From: Paradevosia shaoguanensis
GTDB lineage: Bacteria; Pseudomonadota; Alphaproteobacteria; Rhizobiales; Devosiaceae
DNA length: 64,000 nucleotides
Reading direction: 5' to 3'
Assembly (NCBI RefSeq): GCF_016801025.1
Contig: NZ_CP068983.1
Location: forward strand, 186,001 to 250,000
Each line of letters starts with the position of its first letter. Within the stretch, counting starts at the first letter, position 1. Of the stretch, positions 50,459 through 61,791 are shown one piece after another. The notes under the pieces are model-generated. The model made no database searches, was not told the origin of the DNA, and saw only the letters and a list, made by a program, of their open reading frames with translations. The translations under genes and the position numbers were made by a program.

Positions 50459-51451
50459 ATGACAGCTCAAATCCAAAATCAGGATCGGGCCCCTGTGCTC
50501 GCCGTCGAAGGACTGAACGTCCGCATCGCCAGCGAGAACGGTGCGTTTGACGTGGTTTCCGACATGGCCTTGTCCGTCGCCGCCGGCGAAACCGTCTGCA
50601 TTGTCGGAGAGTCCGGTTGCGGCAAGTCCATGACCGCACTGGCGCTGCTTCGTCTCCTCCCTGAGGCAGCGTCGGTGGCGGCGGGCAAGATTGAGATCGA
50701 CGGCAAGGACTTCCTGGCCATGGGCCAGCATCAGGTGGAAGACTATCGCGGCGAGAAGATCGCCATGATCTTCCAGGAGCCGCTGACCGCCCTCAACCCG
50801 GTCCTGACCATCGGCGAACAGATCGCCGAAGGCGTGCGCCAGCACCGCAAGGTCGGCAAGAAGCAGGCCTGGGCCCGCGCCGTCGAAGTTCTGAAGCTCG
50901 TGCAGATGCCCGACCCGGCGCGCCGCGCCACCCAATACCCGCACGAACTCTCGGGCGGCATGCGCCAGCGCGCCATGATCGCTTTGGCGCTCGCCTGCGA
51001 GCCGCGCATCATCGTCGCGGACGAGCCGACCACGGCGCTCGACGTCACCATCCAGGCGCAGATCCTCGGGCTCATCAAGGACCTGCAGACGCGCCTCGGC
51101 ACCGCCCAGGTGCTCATCACCCACGACCTCGGCGTCGTGGCGGAAGTCGCCGACCGCGTCATCGTCATGTATGCCGGCCGCAAGGTCGAGGAAGCTTCGG
51201 TCACCGAGCTCTTTGACAACCCGATCCACCCCTATACGCGCGGCCTCATGGGCGCCATTCCGCGCGGCCAGAGCGCCGAGCGCCTGACCGACATTCCGGG
51301 CACGGTGCCGCCGATCTGGAACCTGCCCAAGGGCTGCGCCTTCGCGCCCCGCTGCCCGGGCGCCTCGGCGCGCTGCCTCGAAGAGCGTCCGCCTTTCGTA
51401 GAAAAATCGCCCGGCCATTTCGCCGCCTGCTGGGAACACGACAATGTCTGA
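50459..51451 (+). CDS. Dipeptide-type ABC transporter ATP-binding protein (DppD-like)
   Basis: A 330-residue ATPase. Walker A GESGCGKSMTALALLRLLPE (~50), signature ELSGGMRQRAMIALALACEP, Walker B IIVADEPTTALDVTIQAQIL, and the C-terminal oligopeptide/dipeptide region with the Cys cluster CAFAPRCPGASARC that holds an iron-sulfur cluster in known DppD proteins. The start at 50459 avoids an upstream extension in the AstE-like gene. It overlaps the DppF-like gene by 8 bases. Confidence 0.93.
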   Translation: MTAQIQNQDRAPVLAVEGLNVRIASENGAFDVVSDMALSVAAGETVCIVGESGCGKSMTALALLRLLPEAASVAAGKIEIDGKDFLAMGQHQVEDYRGEKIAMIFQEPLTALNPVLTIGEQIAEGVRQHRKVGKKQAWARAVEVLKLVQMPDPARRATQYPHELSGGMRQRAMIALALACEPRIIVADEPTTALDVTIQAQILGLIKDLQTRLGTAQVLITHDLGVVAEVADRVIVMYAGRKVEEASVTELFDNPIHPYTRGLMGAIPRGQSAERLTDIPGTVPPIWNLPKGCAFAPRCPGASARCLEERPPFVEKSPGHFAACWEHDNV

Positions 51452-52418
51452 AGCCAACGCTCCCCTGCTCGAGGTCCATGGCCTCAAGGTTCACTTCCCC
51501 ATCCGCAAGGGCGTCCTCCAGCGTCAGGTCGGCTCGGTCAAGGCCGTCGACGGCGTCGACTTCTCCATCGGTCGCGGCCAGACGCTGAGCCTCGTGGGCG
51601 AAAGCGGCTGCGGCAAGTCCACGACGGGCCTCGCGCTCATGGGCCTCGTCAAGGCCACGGAGGGTTCGGTGAGCTTCGACGGCCAGCAGGTCGGCAGCTT
51701 CCGCGGCGCGACGCTGCGCAGCTATCGCAAGCGCATGCAGATCGTGTTCCAGGACCCGTTCTCCTCGCTCAACCCGCGCCAGCGCGTCGCCGAGATCATC
51801 CGCGCGCCGCTCGACATCCACAACATCGGCACCATGGCCGAACGCAAGGAGCGCGTGGCCGAGCTCATGGCCCGCGTGGGCCTGCGCCCCGACCAGGCCA
51901 ACAATTTCGCCCACCAGTTCTCTGGAGGCCAGCGCCAGCGTATCGGCATTGCCCGTGCGCTGGCGCTGAAGCCAGACATCATCGTCTGCGACGAGCCGGT
52001 CTCGGCGCTCGACGTGTCGGTGCAGGCGCAGATCCTCAACCTGCTGGCCGACCTCCAGCGCGACCTCGGCGTCTCCTACCTCTTCATCTCCCACGACCTG
52101 GGCGTGGTGGAACACATCTCCGATGAAGTGGCGGTGATGTATCTCGGCAAGATCGTCGAGCGGGCACCGAAGGCCGAGATTTTCGCCAACCCGATCCACC
52201 CCTATTCCGAACTGCTGATGAAGTCGGCGCCTTCGCTCGACCCGCGCAACCGGCACAAATTCGAGGCCCGCAACGACGACATCCCGAGCGCGACGAATAA
52301 GCCCAGCGGCTGCGCGTTCCATACACGGTGCCCGCTGGCGACCGATGTGTGCAAGACGACCGAGCCGGAACTGACCCCGCGCGCCGGCGGGCGGTTGGCG
52401 GCGTGTCATCACCGGTGA
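51444..52418 (+). CDS. Dipeptide-type ABC transporter ATP-binding protein (DppF-like)
   Basis: A 324-residue ATPase. Walker A GESGCGKSTTGLALMGLVKATEG, RKRMQIVFQDPFSSLNPRQRV (Q-loop, family signature), FSGGQRQRIGIARALAL, and Walker B IIVCDEPVSALDVSVQAQIL. C-terminal CAFHTRCPLATDVC mirrors the DppD cysteines. It is the last transporter gene; a long palindromic repeat separates it from the amidohydrolase. Confidence 0.93.
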   Translation: MSEANAPLLEVHGLKVHFPIRKGVLQRQVGSVKAVDGVDFSIGRGQTLSLVGESGCGKSTTGLALMGLVKATEGSVSFDGQQVGSFRGATLRSYRKRMQIVFQDPFSSLNPRQRVAEIIRAPLDIHNIGTMAERKERVAELMARVGLRPDQANNFAHQFSGGQRQRIGIARALALKPDIIVCDEPVSALDVSVQAQILNLLADLQRDLGVSYLFISHDLGVVEHISDEVAVMYLGKIVERAPKAEIFANPIHPYSELLMKSAPSLDPRNRHKFEARNDDIPSATNKPSGCAFHTRCPLATDVCKTTEPELTPRAGGRLAACHHR

Positions 52419-52425
52419 GCTAGGC

Positions 52426-52532
52426 TCACCCCCACCCTTGTTCCCTCCCCACAAGGGGGAGGGAGACCTGCTTGCTCGATCATGCCCCATCGTCTCCCTC
52501 CCCCTTGCGGGGAGGGGACAGGGGTGGGGGTA
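52426..52532. repeat. Long imperfect palindrome in intergenic gap
   Basis: Two ~41-bp arms rich in CCCTCCCC/GGGGAGGG (about 52427-52467 and 52492-52532) are reverse complements with about four mismatches, around a 24-nt centre. Elements with the CCCTCCCCGCAAGGGGGAGGG core are frequent in Hyphomicrobiales intergenic regions. It could attenuate read-through into the amidohydrolase gene. Confidence 0.85.
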
Positions 52533-52586
52533 AGCCCCAGACTCGAACCTACAATCCCTGAATCCCCTCAATCCCTTAGGTGAAAA

Positions 52587-53813
52587 ATGTCATCCACTCT
52601 CTTTACCGGCGGCCGGGTGCTGGATGCCGAAGCTGGCGTTTTGCGTGAAGGACTTGATGTTTTGATTCAGGACGGCACCATCCGTGCCGTGGGCCAGAAC
52701 CTCTCCGCCGATGCCGAAAAAATCGACCTCAAGGGCAAGACGCTGATGCCCGGCCTCATCGACTGCCACGTGCATGTCGTCGCCGAGACGCTCAACCTCT
52801 GGGCCAACATCATCGCCCCGACTTCGCTGGCGGCCCTGCGCTCGGCGCGCGTCATGGAAGAAGCGCTCCAGCGCGGCTTCACCACCCTGCGCGATCTCGG
52901 CGGCGCCGATATTGGCCTCGTCCAGGGTGTCGATGAAGGCCTCATCGACGGGCCCCGCCTCGTCATCTGCGGCAAGGGGCTCACCACCACCGGCGGCCAT
53001 GCCGACCTCCGCCCGCGCACCGACGACCGCCCGACCATGATGCACGAGCGTCTCGGCTCGATGGGCTACATCGTCGATGGCGTCGATGATTGCCGCAAGG
53101 TCGCCCGCGAGATGATCAAGGGCGGCGCCAAATTCATCAAGATCATGGCCAATGGCGGCGTGTCCTCGCCGAACGACCCGATCGAATCCATCCAGTTCTC
53201 GCGTGACGAAATCCTCGCCATCGTCGAGGAAGCCGAGAATGCCGGTATCTATGTCTCCGCCCACGTCTACACCGACGCCGCCATCCGCCGTTGCGCCGAG
53301 CTCGGCGTGCACTCGCTCGAGCACTGCAACCTGATCACCCCCGAGACGGCGAAGATCGCTGCCGACAAGGGCTGCATCGCCGTGCCGACGCTTGTCGCAT
53401 ACGAAGCCCTGCACCTCGAAGGCAAGCGTTTCGGGTTCGGCGAGACCGAGTTCGCCAAGATCGACACCGTCCGTAAGGGCGGCCTCAAGTCGCTCGAAAT
53501 CATGCGCGATGCCGGCCTGCCGATGGCTTTCGGCTCCGACCTGCTGGGCGAGCTGCGCTCCTACCATTGCATGGAGTTCGAACTGCTGGCCAAGGTGCTC
53601 ACCCCCGCCGAGATCATCCGCTCGGCCACCATTATCGGCGCGCAGCTGTGCCAGATGGAAGGCAAGATCGGCGTCATCGCCGAAGGCGCCCATGCGGACC
53701 TCGTCGTCGTCGACGGCAACCCGCTCGAAGACATCACCCGTCTCATGTCGGACGGCGCCCACCTGCCCCTCATCATGCGCGGCGGTCAGGTGTTCAAGAA
53801 CACGCTGAACTAG
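52587..53813 (+). CDS. Amidohydrolase family protein (Xaa-Pro/Arg dipeptidase-like)
   Basis: A 408-residue binuclear metallohydrolase. Metal ligands: His61-x-His63 in LIDCHVHVV, a probable carboxylated Lys in KFIKIMANGGVSS, His residues in VSAHVYTDAAIRRCAELGVHSLEHC, and Asp in AFGSDLLGE. N- and C-terminal strands form the beta-sandwich (ending ADLVVVDGNPLEDI). It resembles the amidohydrolase group with prolidases and arginine/lysine carboxypeptidases (Cc2672/Sgx type). AGGTGA precedes the ATG. It follows the importer operon on the same strand, separated by the palindrome at 52426-52532. Confidence 0.87.
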   Translation: MSSTLFTGGRVLDAEAGVLREGLDVLIQDGTIRAVGQNLSADAEKIDLKGKTLMPGLIDCHVHVVAETLNLWANIIAPTSLAALRSARVMEEALQRGFTTLRDLGGADIGLVQGVDEGLIDGPRLVICGKGLTTTGGHADLRPRTDDRPTMMHERLGSMGYIVDGVDDCRKVAREMIKGGAKFIKIMANGGVSSPNDPIESIQFSRDEILAIVEEAENAGIYVSAHVYTDAAIRRCAELGVHSLEHCNLITPETAKIAADKGCIAVPTLVAYEALHLEGKRFGFGETEFAKIDTVRKGGLKSLEIMRDAGLPMAFGSDLLGELRSYHCMEFELLAKVLTPAEIIRSATIIGAQLCQMEGKIGVIAEGAHADLVVVDGNPLEDITRLMSDGAHLPLIMRGGQVFKNTLN

Positions 53814-54239
53814 GCATCCGAGGGGTCGCCGCGGCGGCCCCCTTATCCTCCCGAGCCGGCGTCGCGGTAAAATGACCGAACCAGGCGAGGCAGCATGTTT
53901 CTCGCACAACGTCGAACCGGAGGAAGCAGCTCAGATAGATCGCTGAAATTGGCCAGAAACCGCGCGAAAACGCGTAAAACTTGGCCAAACAATAGTCGAA
54001 ATTGATTCAAAATTTAACGATTTGCGGTGGCGAAACGCAGGTCGAACTCAAACAAATCAACGAGTTACGTCGACAAACGCCGCCAGGAATACCCAAAATT
54101 CCGCACAAATCGCCGTGAAACATTTTGTTTCACGCCCGGCGCCCCGCCCAGATCTCTTATCCCCGCCAGCGCCTGCTCGCCGCCGCGAGCCCGAGCTGCA
54201 ATCTTATCCCTCAATTCGGAGGGGAGGCAGGGGCTTCCC
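53814..54239. other. 426-base gap between convergent genes
   Basis: No gene is supported here. It holds a GC-rich hairpin at 53822-53841 (8-bp stem with a CGCG loop), a weak terminator candidate for the amidohydrolase; an AT-rich stretch with TTGGCCA repeated in direct orientation (near 53949 and 53980); and the palindrome at 54114-54134. Confidence 0.7.
54114..54134. promoter_or_regulatory. Palindrome made of everted parS-like half-sites
   Basis: CGTGAAACA (54114-54122), then TTT, then TGTTTCACG (54126-54134): a perfect 9-bp inverted repeat. The arms equal the two halves of the ParB site parS (TGTTTCAC-GTGAAACA) but in swapped order. It lies between convergent genes, so a promoter role is unlikely. 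Confidence 0.6.
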
Positions 54240-54977
54240 CTACCCCACCAATCCCCGCAGCACCGCCAGGTCCACATGCGTATCCGGCGCCAGTCCACCC
54301 TGGCACACGCGCGGCGGGCTTCCGGGTTCGCCGAGCGAACTCACCACCAGTGCCGCCGGTCCGAACCGGTGGTGGCTGGTATAGAGCGATGGCGTCACCA
54401 CCGTCTGCAGCCCTGCCCGCGTGGCGCTTTCCAGCCCCGCCGCTGAATCCTCGAAGGCGAGGCAGTTCTCGGCCGGCAGGCCAAGCTGCGTCAGCGCCTT
54501 GAGGTAGACTTCGGGGTCGGGCTTGAGCACGGCGACATCCTCGCCGGTGACCATCACCTCGAAGATGCGGTGGGCCGAGCCCATGGTCGCATGCAGCAGC
54601 GCCAGCAGGTTTTCACGGCTGGTGGTGGTGGCGATGGCGAGCCGCATCCCGGCTTCCCTCGCCTCCATCAGCAGCCGCGCGATACCTGTGCGCAGGCGAA
54701 CCTGGCCATCGGCCACGGCCTCGGCATAGATCCGGTTCTTGGCGCGATGCAGTTCGGCGATGGCAGCAGGGCTCGTCGTGTCGCCGATCCCCGCGAAGAA
54801 CGCAGCCATGCGCTGCTTGCCGCCGGTCACGCCCAGCAGTTCGCGGTAGCGATCCACCGACCATTCGTACGGGAGCCCGGCGTCGTGAAAAGCAGCGTTG
54901 AACGCCAGTCTGTGCTGCTCTTCAGTTTCTGCCAGGGTGCCGTCGACGTCGAAGATCAGAGCCTTGAGCTCAGACAT
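54240..54977 (-). CDS. cbbY: HAD-type phosphatase CbbY (xylulose-1,5-bisphosphate phosphatase)
   Basis: A 245-residue HAD hydrolase: FDVDGTLAETEEQHRLAFNAAF with the nucleophile Asp and CbbY-specific ETEEQHR, VTGGKQRMAAFF, and the late Asp motif LKPDPEVYLKAL...CLAFEDSAAGLESA. CbbY removes xylulose-1,5-bisphosphate, a misfire product that inhibits red-type RuBisCO. The start at 54977 overlaps cbbZ by 8 bases; longer frames run into cbbZ. It is the last gene of the Calvin operon. Confidence 0.9.
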   Translation of the reverse strand: MSELKALIFDVDGTLAETEEQHRLAFNAAFHDAGLPYEWSVDRYRELLGVTGGKQRMAAFFAGIGDTTSPAAIAELHRAKNRIYAEAVADGQVRLRTGIARLLMEAREAGMRLAIATTTSRENLLALLHATMGSAHRIFEVMVTGEDVAVLKPDPEVYLKALTQLGLPAENCLAFEDSAAGLESATRAGLQTVVTPSLYTSHHRFGPAALVVSSLGEPGSPPRVCQGGLAPDTHVDLAVLRGLVG

Positions 54978-55689
54978 CCGCACGCAGAGCTTCGACCGCC
55001 TTGGGCAGGTCGGAAAGCTGCTCGATGATGGCGCCGGGCCGGAGGTCTTCCAGCGGCACGTTCGTATAGCCGCCGCGAACGCCGACCGAGGCAATACCGG
55101 CGGCGCGGGCGGAATCAATGTCGGCCGGGCTGTCGCCGACCATGATGGCGTCGGCCGGCGAAGCGCCGAGCTGCTTGATGGCGTGCAGCAGCATGTCGGG
55201 TTCGGGCTTGCGCGGCATGCCGCTGTCGCCGACCACGAGGTCGAAGTCGCCGGAAAGCTCGAACGCGTCGAGCACCGTCTCGGTCGCCAGTTGCGGCTTG
55301 TTGGTCACCACCGCCAGCTTGGCGCCCAGGCTGCGGTAATGCGCCAGAATCTCGCGCGCGCCGGCATGGACCGTGGTGCGCACCGTCAGGTTCTCGGCAT
55401 AGATGCCGGACATGATGGCGGTCTTGTAGTCCAGCGCCTCGCCGTCGAGGTCCTGTCCGCGCGCGGCGAAGATGCGCTTGGTCAACACGCGGATGCCGTG
55501 GCCGATCATCGCGCGCACTTCGTCGATGGTGAGCGGGTTGAGACCTTCGCGCGCCAGCATCAGGTTGGCGGACTCCGCGATGTCGGGAACGGAATCGATG
55601 AGCGTCCCGTCCAGGTCGAAGAGAATCACGCGCGGCCAGGCGACCGTGCCTTCTTCTGTCATCGCAGGTTGGATTTGTTCTTCAAACAT
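54970..55689 (-). CDS. cbbZ: Phosphoglycolate phosphatase
   Basis: About 239 residues, HAD family: FDLDGTLIDSVPDIAESANLML at the N-terminus, VTNKPQLATETVLDAFELSGDFDLVVGDSG in the middle, and MVGDSPADIDSARAAGIASVGVRGGYT at the end. It hydrolyses 2-phosphoglycolate from RuBisCO oxygenation, the first step of photorespiratory salvage. The start is uncertain: GTG 55719 two bases after rpe, ATG 55689 (used here) or ATG 55662; none has a strong ribosome site. It overlaps cbbY by 8 bases. Confidence 0.9.
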   Translation of the reverse strand: MFEEQIQPAMTEEGTVAWPRVILFDLDGTLIDSVPDIAESANLMLAREGLNPLTIDEVRAMIGHGIRVLTKRIFAARGQDLDGEALDYKTAIMSGIYAENLTVRTTVHAGAREILAHYRSLGAKLAVVTNKPQLATETVLDAFELSGDFDLVVGDSGMPRKPEPDMLLHAIKQLGASPADAIMVGDSPADIDSARAAGIASVGVRGGYTNVPLEDLRPGAIIEQLSDLPKAVEALRADV

Positions 55690-55721
55690 CGGATCTTGGC
55701 TGCCCCCACAGGCATTCACTA

Positions 55722-56393
55722 TCAGGCGGCTCGTTGCGCCGCGACAGCCCTTCTAATGGCTTCGATGTTGCGGCGATAGTCTTCCTTACCGCCTTTGAAG
55801 ATGGCTGACCCTGCGACCAATACGTCGGCACCCGCCCCTGCGACCATTGGCGCAGTCTCGGGCGTCACCCCGCCGTCGATCTCGATATGGATCGGCCGGC
55901 GCCCGATCATGGCTTTGACGCGCCTCACTTTTTCCACAACCGAAGGAATGAAGGCCTGGCCGCCGAAGCCCGGGTTCACCGTCATCAGCAGCACGAGGTC
56001 CAGCCGGTCCAGCACGTATTCGATGACGCTTTCGGGCGTCGAGGGATTGAGCGAAACACCGGCCTTGCGGCCGAGGTCGCGGATGGCCTGCAGGCTCCGG
56101 TCGAGGTGCTTGGTCGCCTCGGCATGCACCGTGATGATATCGCAACCCGCTGCCGCGAAGGCCGCCAGATAGGGATCGGCGGGCTCGATCATCAGGTGGC
56201 AGTCGAAGACGGCCGAGGTGTGTGGGCGCAGCGCCTTGATGACGGGCGGGCCGAAGGTGATGTTGGGGACGAAATGGCCGTCCATCACGTCGAGATGGAC
56301 CCAGTCGGCGCCGGCCTCCATGACGTCCTCGACTTCCTCGCCGAGGCAGGAGAAGTCGGCCGAGAGGACCGAGGGGGCGATGATGAGGCTCAT
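55722..56393 (-). CDS. rpe: Ribulose-phosphate 3-epimerase
   Basis: A 223-residue TIM-barrel metal enzyme interconverting ribulose-5-P and xylulose-5-P. Motifs are [38 protein letters not shown] with the catalytic Asp, [29 protein letters not shown] and [11 protein letters not shown] with the second catalytic Asp. Length is typical. In cbb operons this gene is called cbbE. It overlaps cbbX by 4 bases. Confidence 0.95.
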   Translation of the reverse strand: MSLIIAPSVLSADFSCLGEEVEDVMEAGADWVHLDVMDGHFVPNITFGPPVIKALRPHTSAVFDCHLMIEPADPYLAAFAAAGCDIITVHAEATKHLDRSLQAIRDLGRKAGVSLNPSTPESVIEYVLDRLDLVLLMTVNPGFGGQAFIPSVVEKVRRVKAMIGRRPIHIEIDGGVTPETAPMVAGAGADVLVAGSAIFKGGKEDYRRNIEAIRRAVAAQRAA

Positions 56394-57283
56394 GGCTTGA
56401 TCTTCCCGAGCGCGAAAACGCGGCTCTTGCGGATATCGGGTTCGGAGATGGTCGAAAGCGTCTCGGCGCTCATCGGACCATCGGCGCTGTCGAAGAGGCG
56501 ATTGGCCTGACGCAGCCGGGCGCGGTCGAGCGCGTTGCGCAGCGAGCGGGCATTGGCGAAATGCGGCTGGGTGCGGCGGATGGCGATGTACTCGGTCAGT
56601 GCTTTGCGGGCGCCGTCATCGAGGTGGTAGTTCTGCTGCTCCAGCAGCAGCTCGCTGATCTGGAGCAGTTCGTCGTCGGTGTAGTCCGGGAAATCGATGT
56701 GGTGGGCGATGCGCGAGCGGAAGCCCGGATTGGACTGGTAGAACTTTTCCATGCGGTCGCCGTAGCCGGCGACGATGACGACGAGATCGTCGCGCTGGTT
56801 CTCCATGACCTGGAGCAGGATTTCGATCGCCTCCTGGCCGTAATCGCGTTCGTTCTCGGGGCGGAAGAGGTAGTAGGCCTCATCGATGAAGAGCACGCCA
56901 CCCATGGCTTTCTTGAGGATTTCCTTGGTCTTGGGGGCGGTGTGGCCGATGTACTGGCCGACGAGATCGTCGCGGGTGACCGAGACCAGGTGGCCCTTGC
57001 GAATGTAGCCGAGGCGGTGGAGCAGGTCGGCCATGCGCAGCGCCACTGTGGTCTTGCCGGTGCCGGGATTGCCGGTAAAACTCATGTGGAGCGTCGGGGT
57101 TTCCTGGGTGAGGCCGAGGTCGCGGCGTGCCTTGTCGACGAGGAGAAGCGCGGCGGTTTCGCGGATGCGGGTTTTGACCGGGACGAGGCCGACGAGCTCG
57201 CGATCGAGTTCGCGCAGGACGTCGGCGACACCGGACTCCTCGTATTCGCGGCGGAGATCGATCTGGGGCGTGGGTGCGTCCAT
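56390..57283 (-). CDS. cbbX: Red-type RuBisCO activase CbbX
   Basis: A 297-residue AAA+ ATPase. Walker [10 protein letters not shown] at 71-79, Walker [14 protein letters not shown] near 130, sensor and arginine-finger regions follow ([22 protein letters not shown]). CbbX pulls on the C-terminal tail of red-type CbbL to release inhibitory sugar phosphates. The start at 57283 has GAGG upstream; an in-frame ATG at 57310 is possible, while extension to 57388 would translate the REP-like repeat and is rejected. It overlaps rpe and follows cbbS after a 272-base gap that contains repeat copy B. Confidence 0.95.
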   Translation of the reverse strand: MDAPTPQIDLRREYEESGVADVLRELDRELVGLVPVKTRIRETAALLLVDKARRDLGLTQETPTLHMSFTGNPGTGKTTVALRMADLLHRLGYIRKGHLVSVTRDDLVGQYIGHTAPKTKEILKKAMGGVLFIDEAYYLFRPENERDYGQEAIEILLQVMENQRDDLVVIVAGYGDRMEKFYQSNPGFRSRIAHHIDFPDYTDDELLQISELLLEQQNYHLDDGARKALTEYIAIRRTQPHFANARSLRNALDRARLRQANRLFDSADGPMSAETLSTISEPDIRKSRVFALGKIKP

Positions 57284-57326
57284 GGCTTGGTCCTCGGTAT
57301 ATTCGTGCATTTTGCGGCTCAACAGA

Positions 57327-57432
57327 CACCGCACTTCCCCGGGCGAAGACCCGGGGCCTATTGCCGGTCTCCACTCGAGTGGAGGCATCCGTGGGCCCCG
57401 GTTCTGCGGCCGGGGAAGTTCAGTGGTTGTGG
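57327..57432 (-). repeat. REP-like three-hairpin element, copy B
   Basis: Reverse-oriented copy of the element at 21621-21725 with the same order of two CCCCGG/CCGGGG hairpins flanking the perfect palindrome CTCCACTCGAGTGGAG (57369-57384). It fills much of the cbbS-cbbX gap within the Calvin operon. Confidence 0.88.
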
Positions 57433-57555
57433 CACGGCATCGGGTCGACGCCGCTCGTCACCGGTCTGTCGGGCGCGCCCGGGGACTGAGGAACCCGGGC
57501 GCGCCGACTACTTGCTGGGCCGCAATGTGATAAGGATCCGGCCCCGCAAAACTGG

Positions 57556-57975
57556 TCAGAGGTAGCGTTCGCCGGCCGGCTTGTCGGTGGCGTAGCTGCG
57601 CAGGTGGTAGTGCTGCTGGCGGCCGGGGCCGTTGTCGCGTTCGAGGTGGAAGCCGGGCTCTTCCTTCGGGCGGTTGACGATGAAGGAGATGCGGATCGAC
57701 TCCCAGCCGTGCGAGGCGTCGAAGGCCGACAGGCGTATGTACTTGCCGTCGTGGACCTTACGGCAAGAGTCGAGCTCGAGCATGATGGCCGCGGCGTCGG
57801 CGACGTCGAACATCGGCAGGCCCCACATCTCCCAATAGGTGTTGCGGGGATGCGGATCGTCGGTGAACTCGATGTTCACGGCCCAGCCGTTGTCGATGCA
57901 GTACTGAACCTGCGTGCGGATCTGGTCGTCGTTGAAGTCGGGCAGGAACGAGAACGTGCCTTGGGTAACGCGCAT
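57556..57975 (-). CDS. cbbS: RuBisCO small subunit, red type
   Basis: A 139-residue small subunit. MRVTQGTFSFLPDFNDDQIRTQVQYCIDNGWAVNIEFTDDPHPRNTYWEMWGLPMFD is the conserved core. The C-terminal extension (~110-139, PGFHLERDNGPGRQQHYHLRSY) forms the beta-hairpin barrel specific to red-type (IC/ID) enzymes. It starts 12 bases after cbbL. Confidence 0.97.
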   Translation of the reverse strand: MRVTQGTFSFLPDFNDDQIRTQVQYCIDNGWAVNIEFTDDPHPRNTYWEMWGLPMFDVADAAAIMLELDSCRKVHDGKYIRLSAFDASHGWESIRISFIVNRPKEEPGFHLERDNGPGRQQHYHLRSYATDKPAGERYL

Positions 57976-57987
57976 GAAAGTTGCTCC

Positions 57988-60557
<2,570 letters not shown>

Positions 60558-60558
60558 T

Positions 60559-61782
60559 TCAGATGTTCTCCATGGCGGATTCGGGTGAGGTGAGCGCGGC
60601 GATGCCCGGCAATTGCTTGCCTTCGAGCCATTCGAGGAAGGCGCCGCCGGCCGTGGACAGGTAGGTGAAGCGATCGGCGACCCCGGCAGCGCCGAGGGCG
60701 GCGGCGGTATCGCCTCCCCCGGCGACCGTGAGCAGGCGACCGGCCGCTGTGAGGCCGGCGGCCGCCTGGGCAAGCGCGAACGTGGCGCGGCCGAAGGGCT
60801 CGATCTCGAAGGCGCCGAGCGGGCCGTTCCAGAGGAGCGTGCGGCAGCGTTCGAGAACGCCGATGGCGCTTTCCAGCGAGGCCGGGCCGATATCGAGGGC
60901 CATGGCATCGGACGGGATGGCAGAGGTGGGTGCGACTTCGCTTGGCGCATTGGCGGCGAAGTCGCGCGCAACCACGAGGTCATTGGGGAGAACGACTTCG
61001 CAATTGTGTTTCTGGGCCTGCACCAGCACGCGGCGCGCGGTGGCGAGGGCATCGGGCTCATAAAGCGAGCGGCCGACATCATGGCCGAAGGCGGCGAGGA
61101 AGGTATTGGCCATGCCGCCGCCGATGATGAGGAAATCCACCTTGCTGACGAGGTGCGTGAGGATGTCGATCTTGGTGGAGACCTTGGCGCCGCCGACCAC
61201 GGCCGCTACCGGACGATCGGGATCGTCGAGCGCCAAGGTCAACGCTTCGACCTCGGCCAGAAGCGACGGGCCGGCATAGGACGGCATCAGCCGCGTGATG
61301 GCGTCGGTCGAGGCATGGGCGCGATGCGAGCAGGAAAAGGCATCGTTGACGAAGATGTCGCCATTGGCCGAGAGCAGATAGGCGAAGGCGCGGTCGTTGG
61401 CCTCCTCGCCCTCATGGAAGCGCAGGTTTTCGAGCATGGCGACCGAGCCGGGCTCGAGCGTACGGCTGACCGCCTCGGCGGCGCCCCCGACGCAATCGGA
61501 GCCGAAGCGCACCGGCGTATCGAGTTCCTGGCTGAGGGCATTGGCGACCGGCGCCAGCGAATGCACCGGGTTATGCGTCCCCTTGGGCCGGCCGAGATGG
61601 GAGAGAACCACCACCTTGGCGCCGCGCTGCTGAAGGGCGGCGACCGTGGGGGCGAAGCGGATGATGCGGGTGGCGTCGGTGACGACGCCATGGTGCATGG
61701 GAACGTTGAGATCGGCGCGGACCAGAACCGTGCGGCCGGCAATGTCCGCTTCGAAAATGTCAGGGAGCGCGATGGCGTTCAT
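60559..61782 (-). CDS. pgk: Phosphoglycerate kinase
   Basis: A 407-residue kinase converting 3-phosphoglycerate to 1,3-bisphosphoglycerate. Key motifs are [59 protein letters not shown] and [18 protein letters not shown], with the nucleotide-binding [10 protein letters not shown] near the C-terminus. GGAGG precedes the ATG. In the compared rhizobial operons a transketolase usually occupies this region; none is seen here. Confidence 0.95.
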   Translation of the reverse strand: MNAIALPDIFEADIAGRTVLVRADLNVPMHHGVVTDATRIIRFAPTVAALQQRGAKVVVLSHLGRPKGTHNPVHSLAPVANALSQELDTPVRFGSDCVGGAAEAVSRTLEPGSVAMLENLRFHEGEEANDRAFAYLLSANGDIFVNDAFSCSHRAHASTDAITRLMPSYAGPSLLAEVEALTLALDDPDRPVAAVVGGAKVSTKIDILTHLVSKVDFLIIGGGMANTFLAAFGHDVGRSLYEPDALATARRVLVQAQKHNCEVVLPNDLVVARDFAANAPSEVAPTSAIPSDAMALDIGPASLESAIGVLERCRTLLWNGPLGAFEIEPFGRATFALAQAAAGLTAAGRLLTVAGGGDTAAALGAAGVADRFTYLSTAGGAFLEWLEGKQLPGIAALTSPESAMENI

Positions 61783-61791
61783 TTCGCCTCC

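Noticed and set aside
52426-52532. Considered as an insertion-sequence end or attachment site
   Set aside because: No transposase or integrase gene and no target-site duplication are seen; the sequence matches the style of dispersed intergenic palindromes.
54022-54502. Overlapping plus-strand open frames after the amidohydrolase
   Set aside because: No ribosome site, biased composition, and the 3' part is antisense to cbbY.
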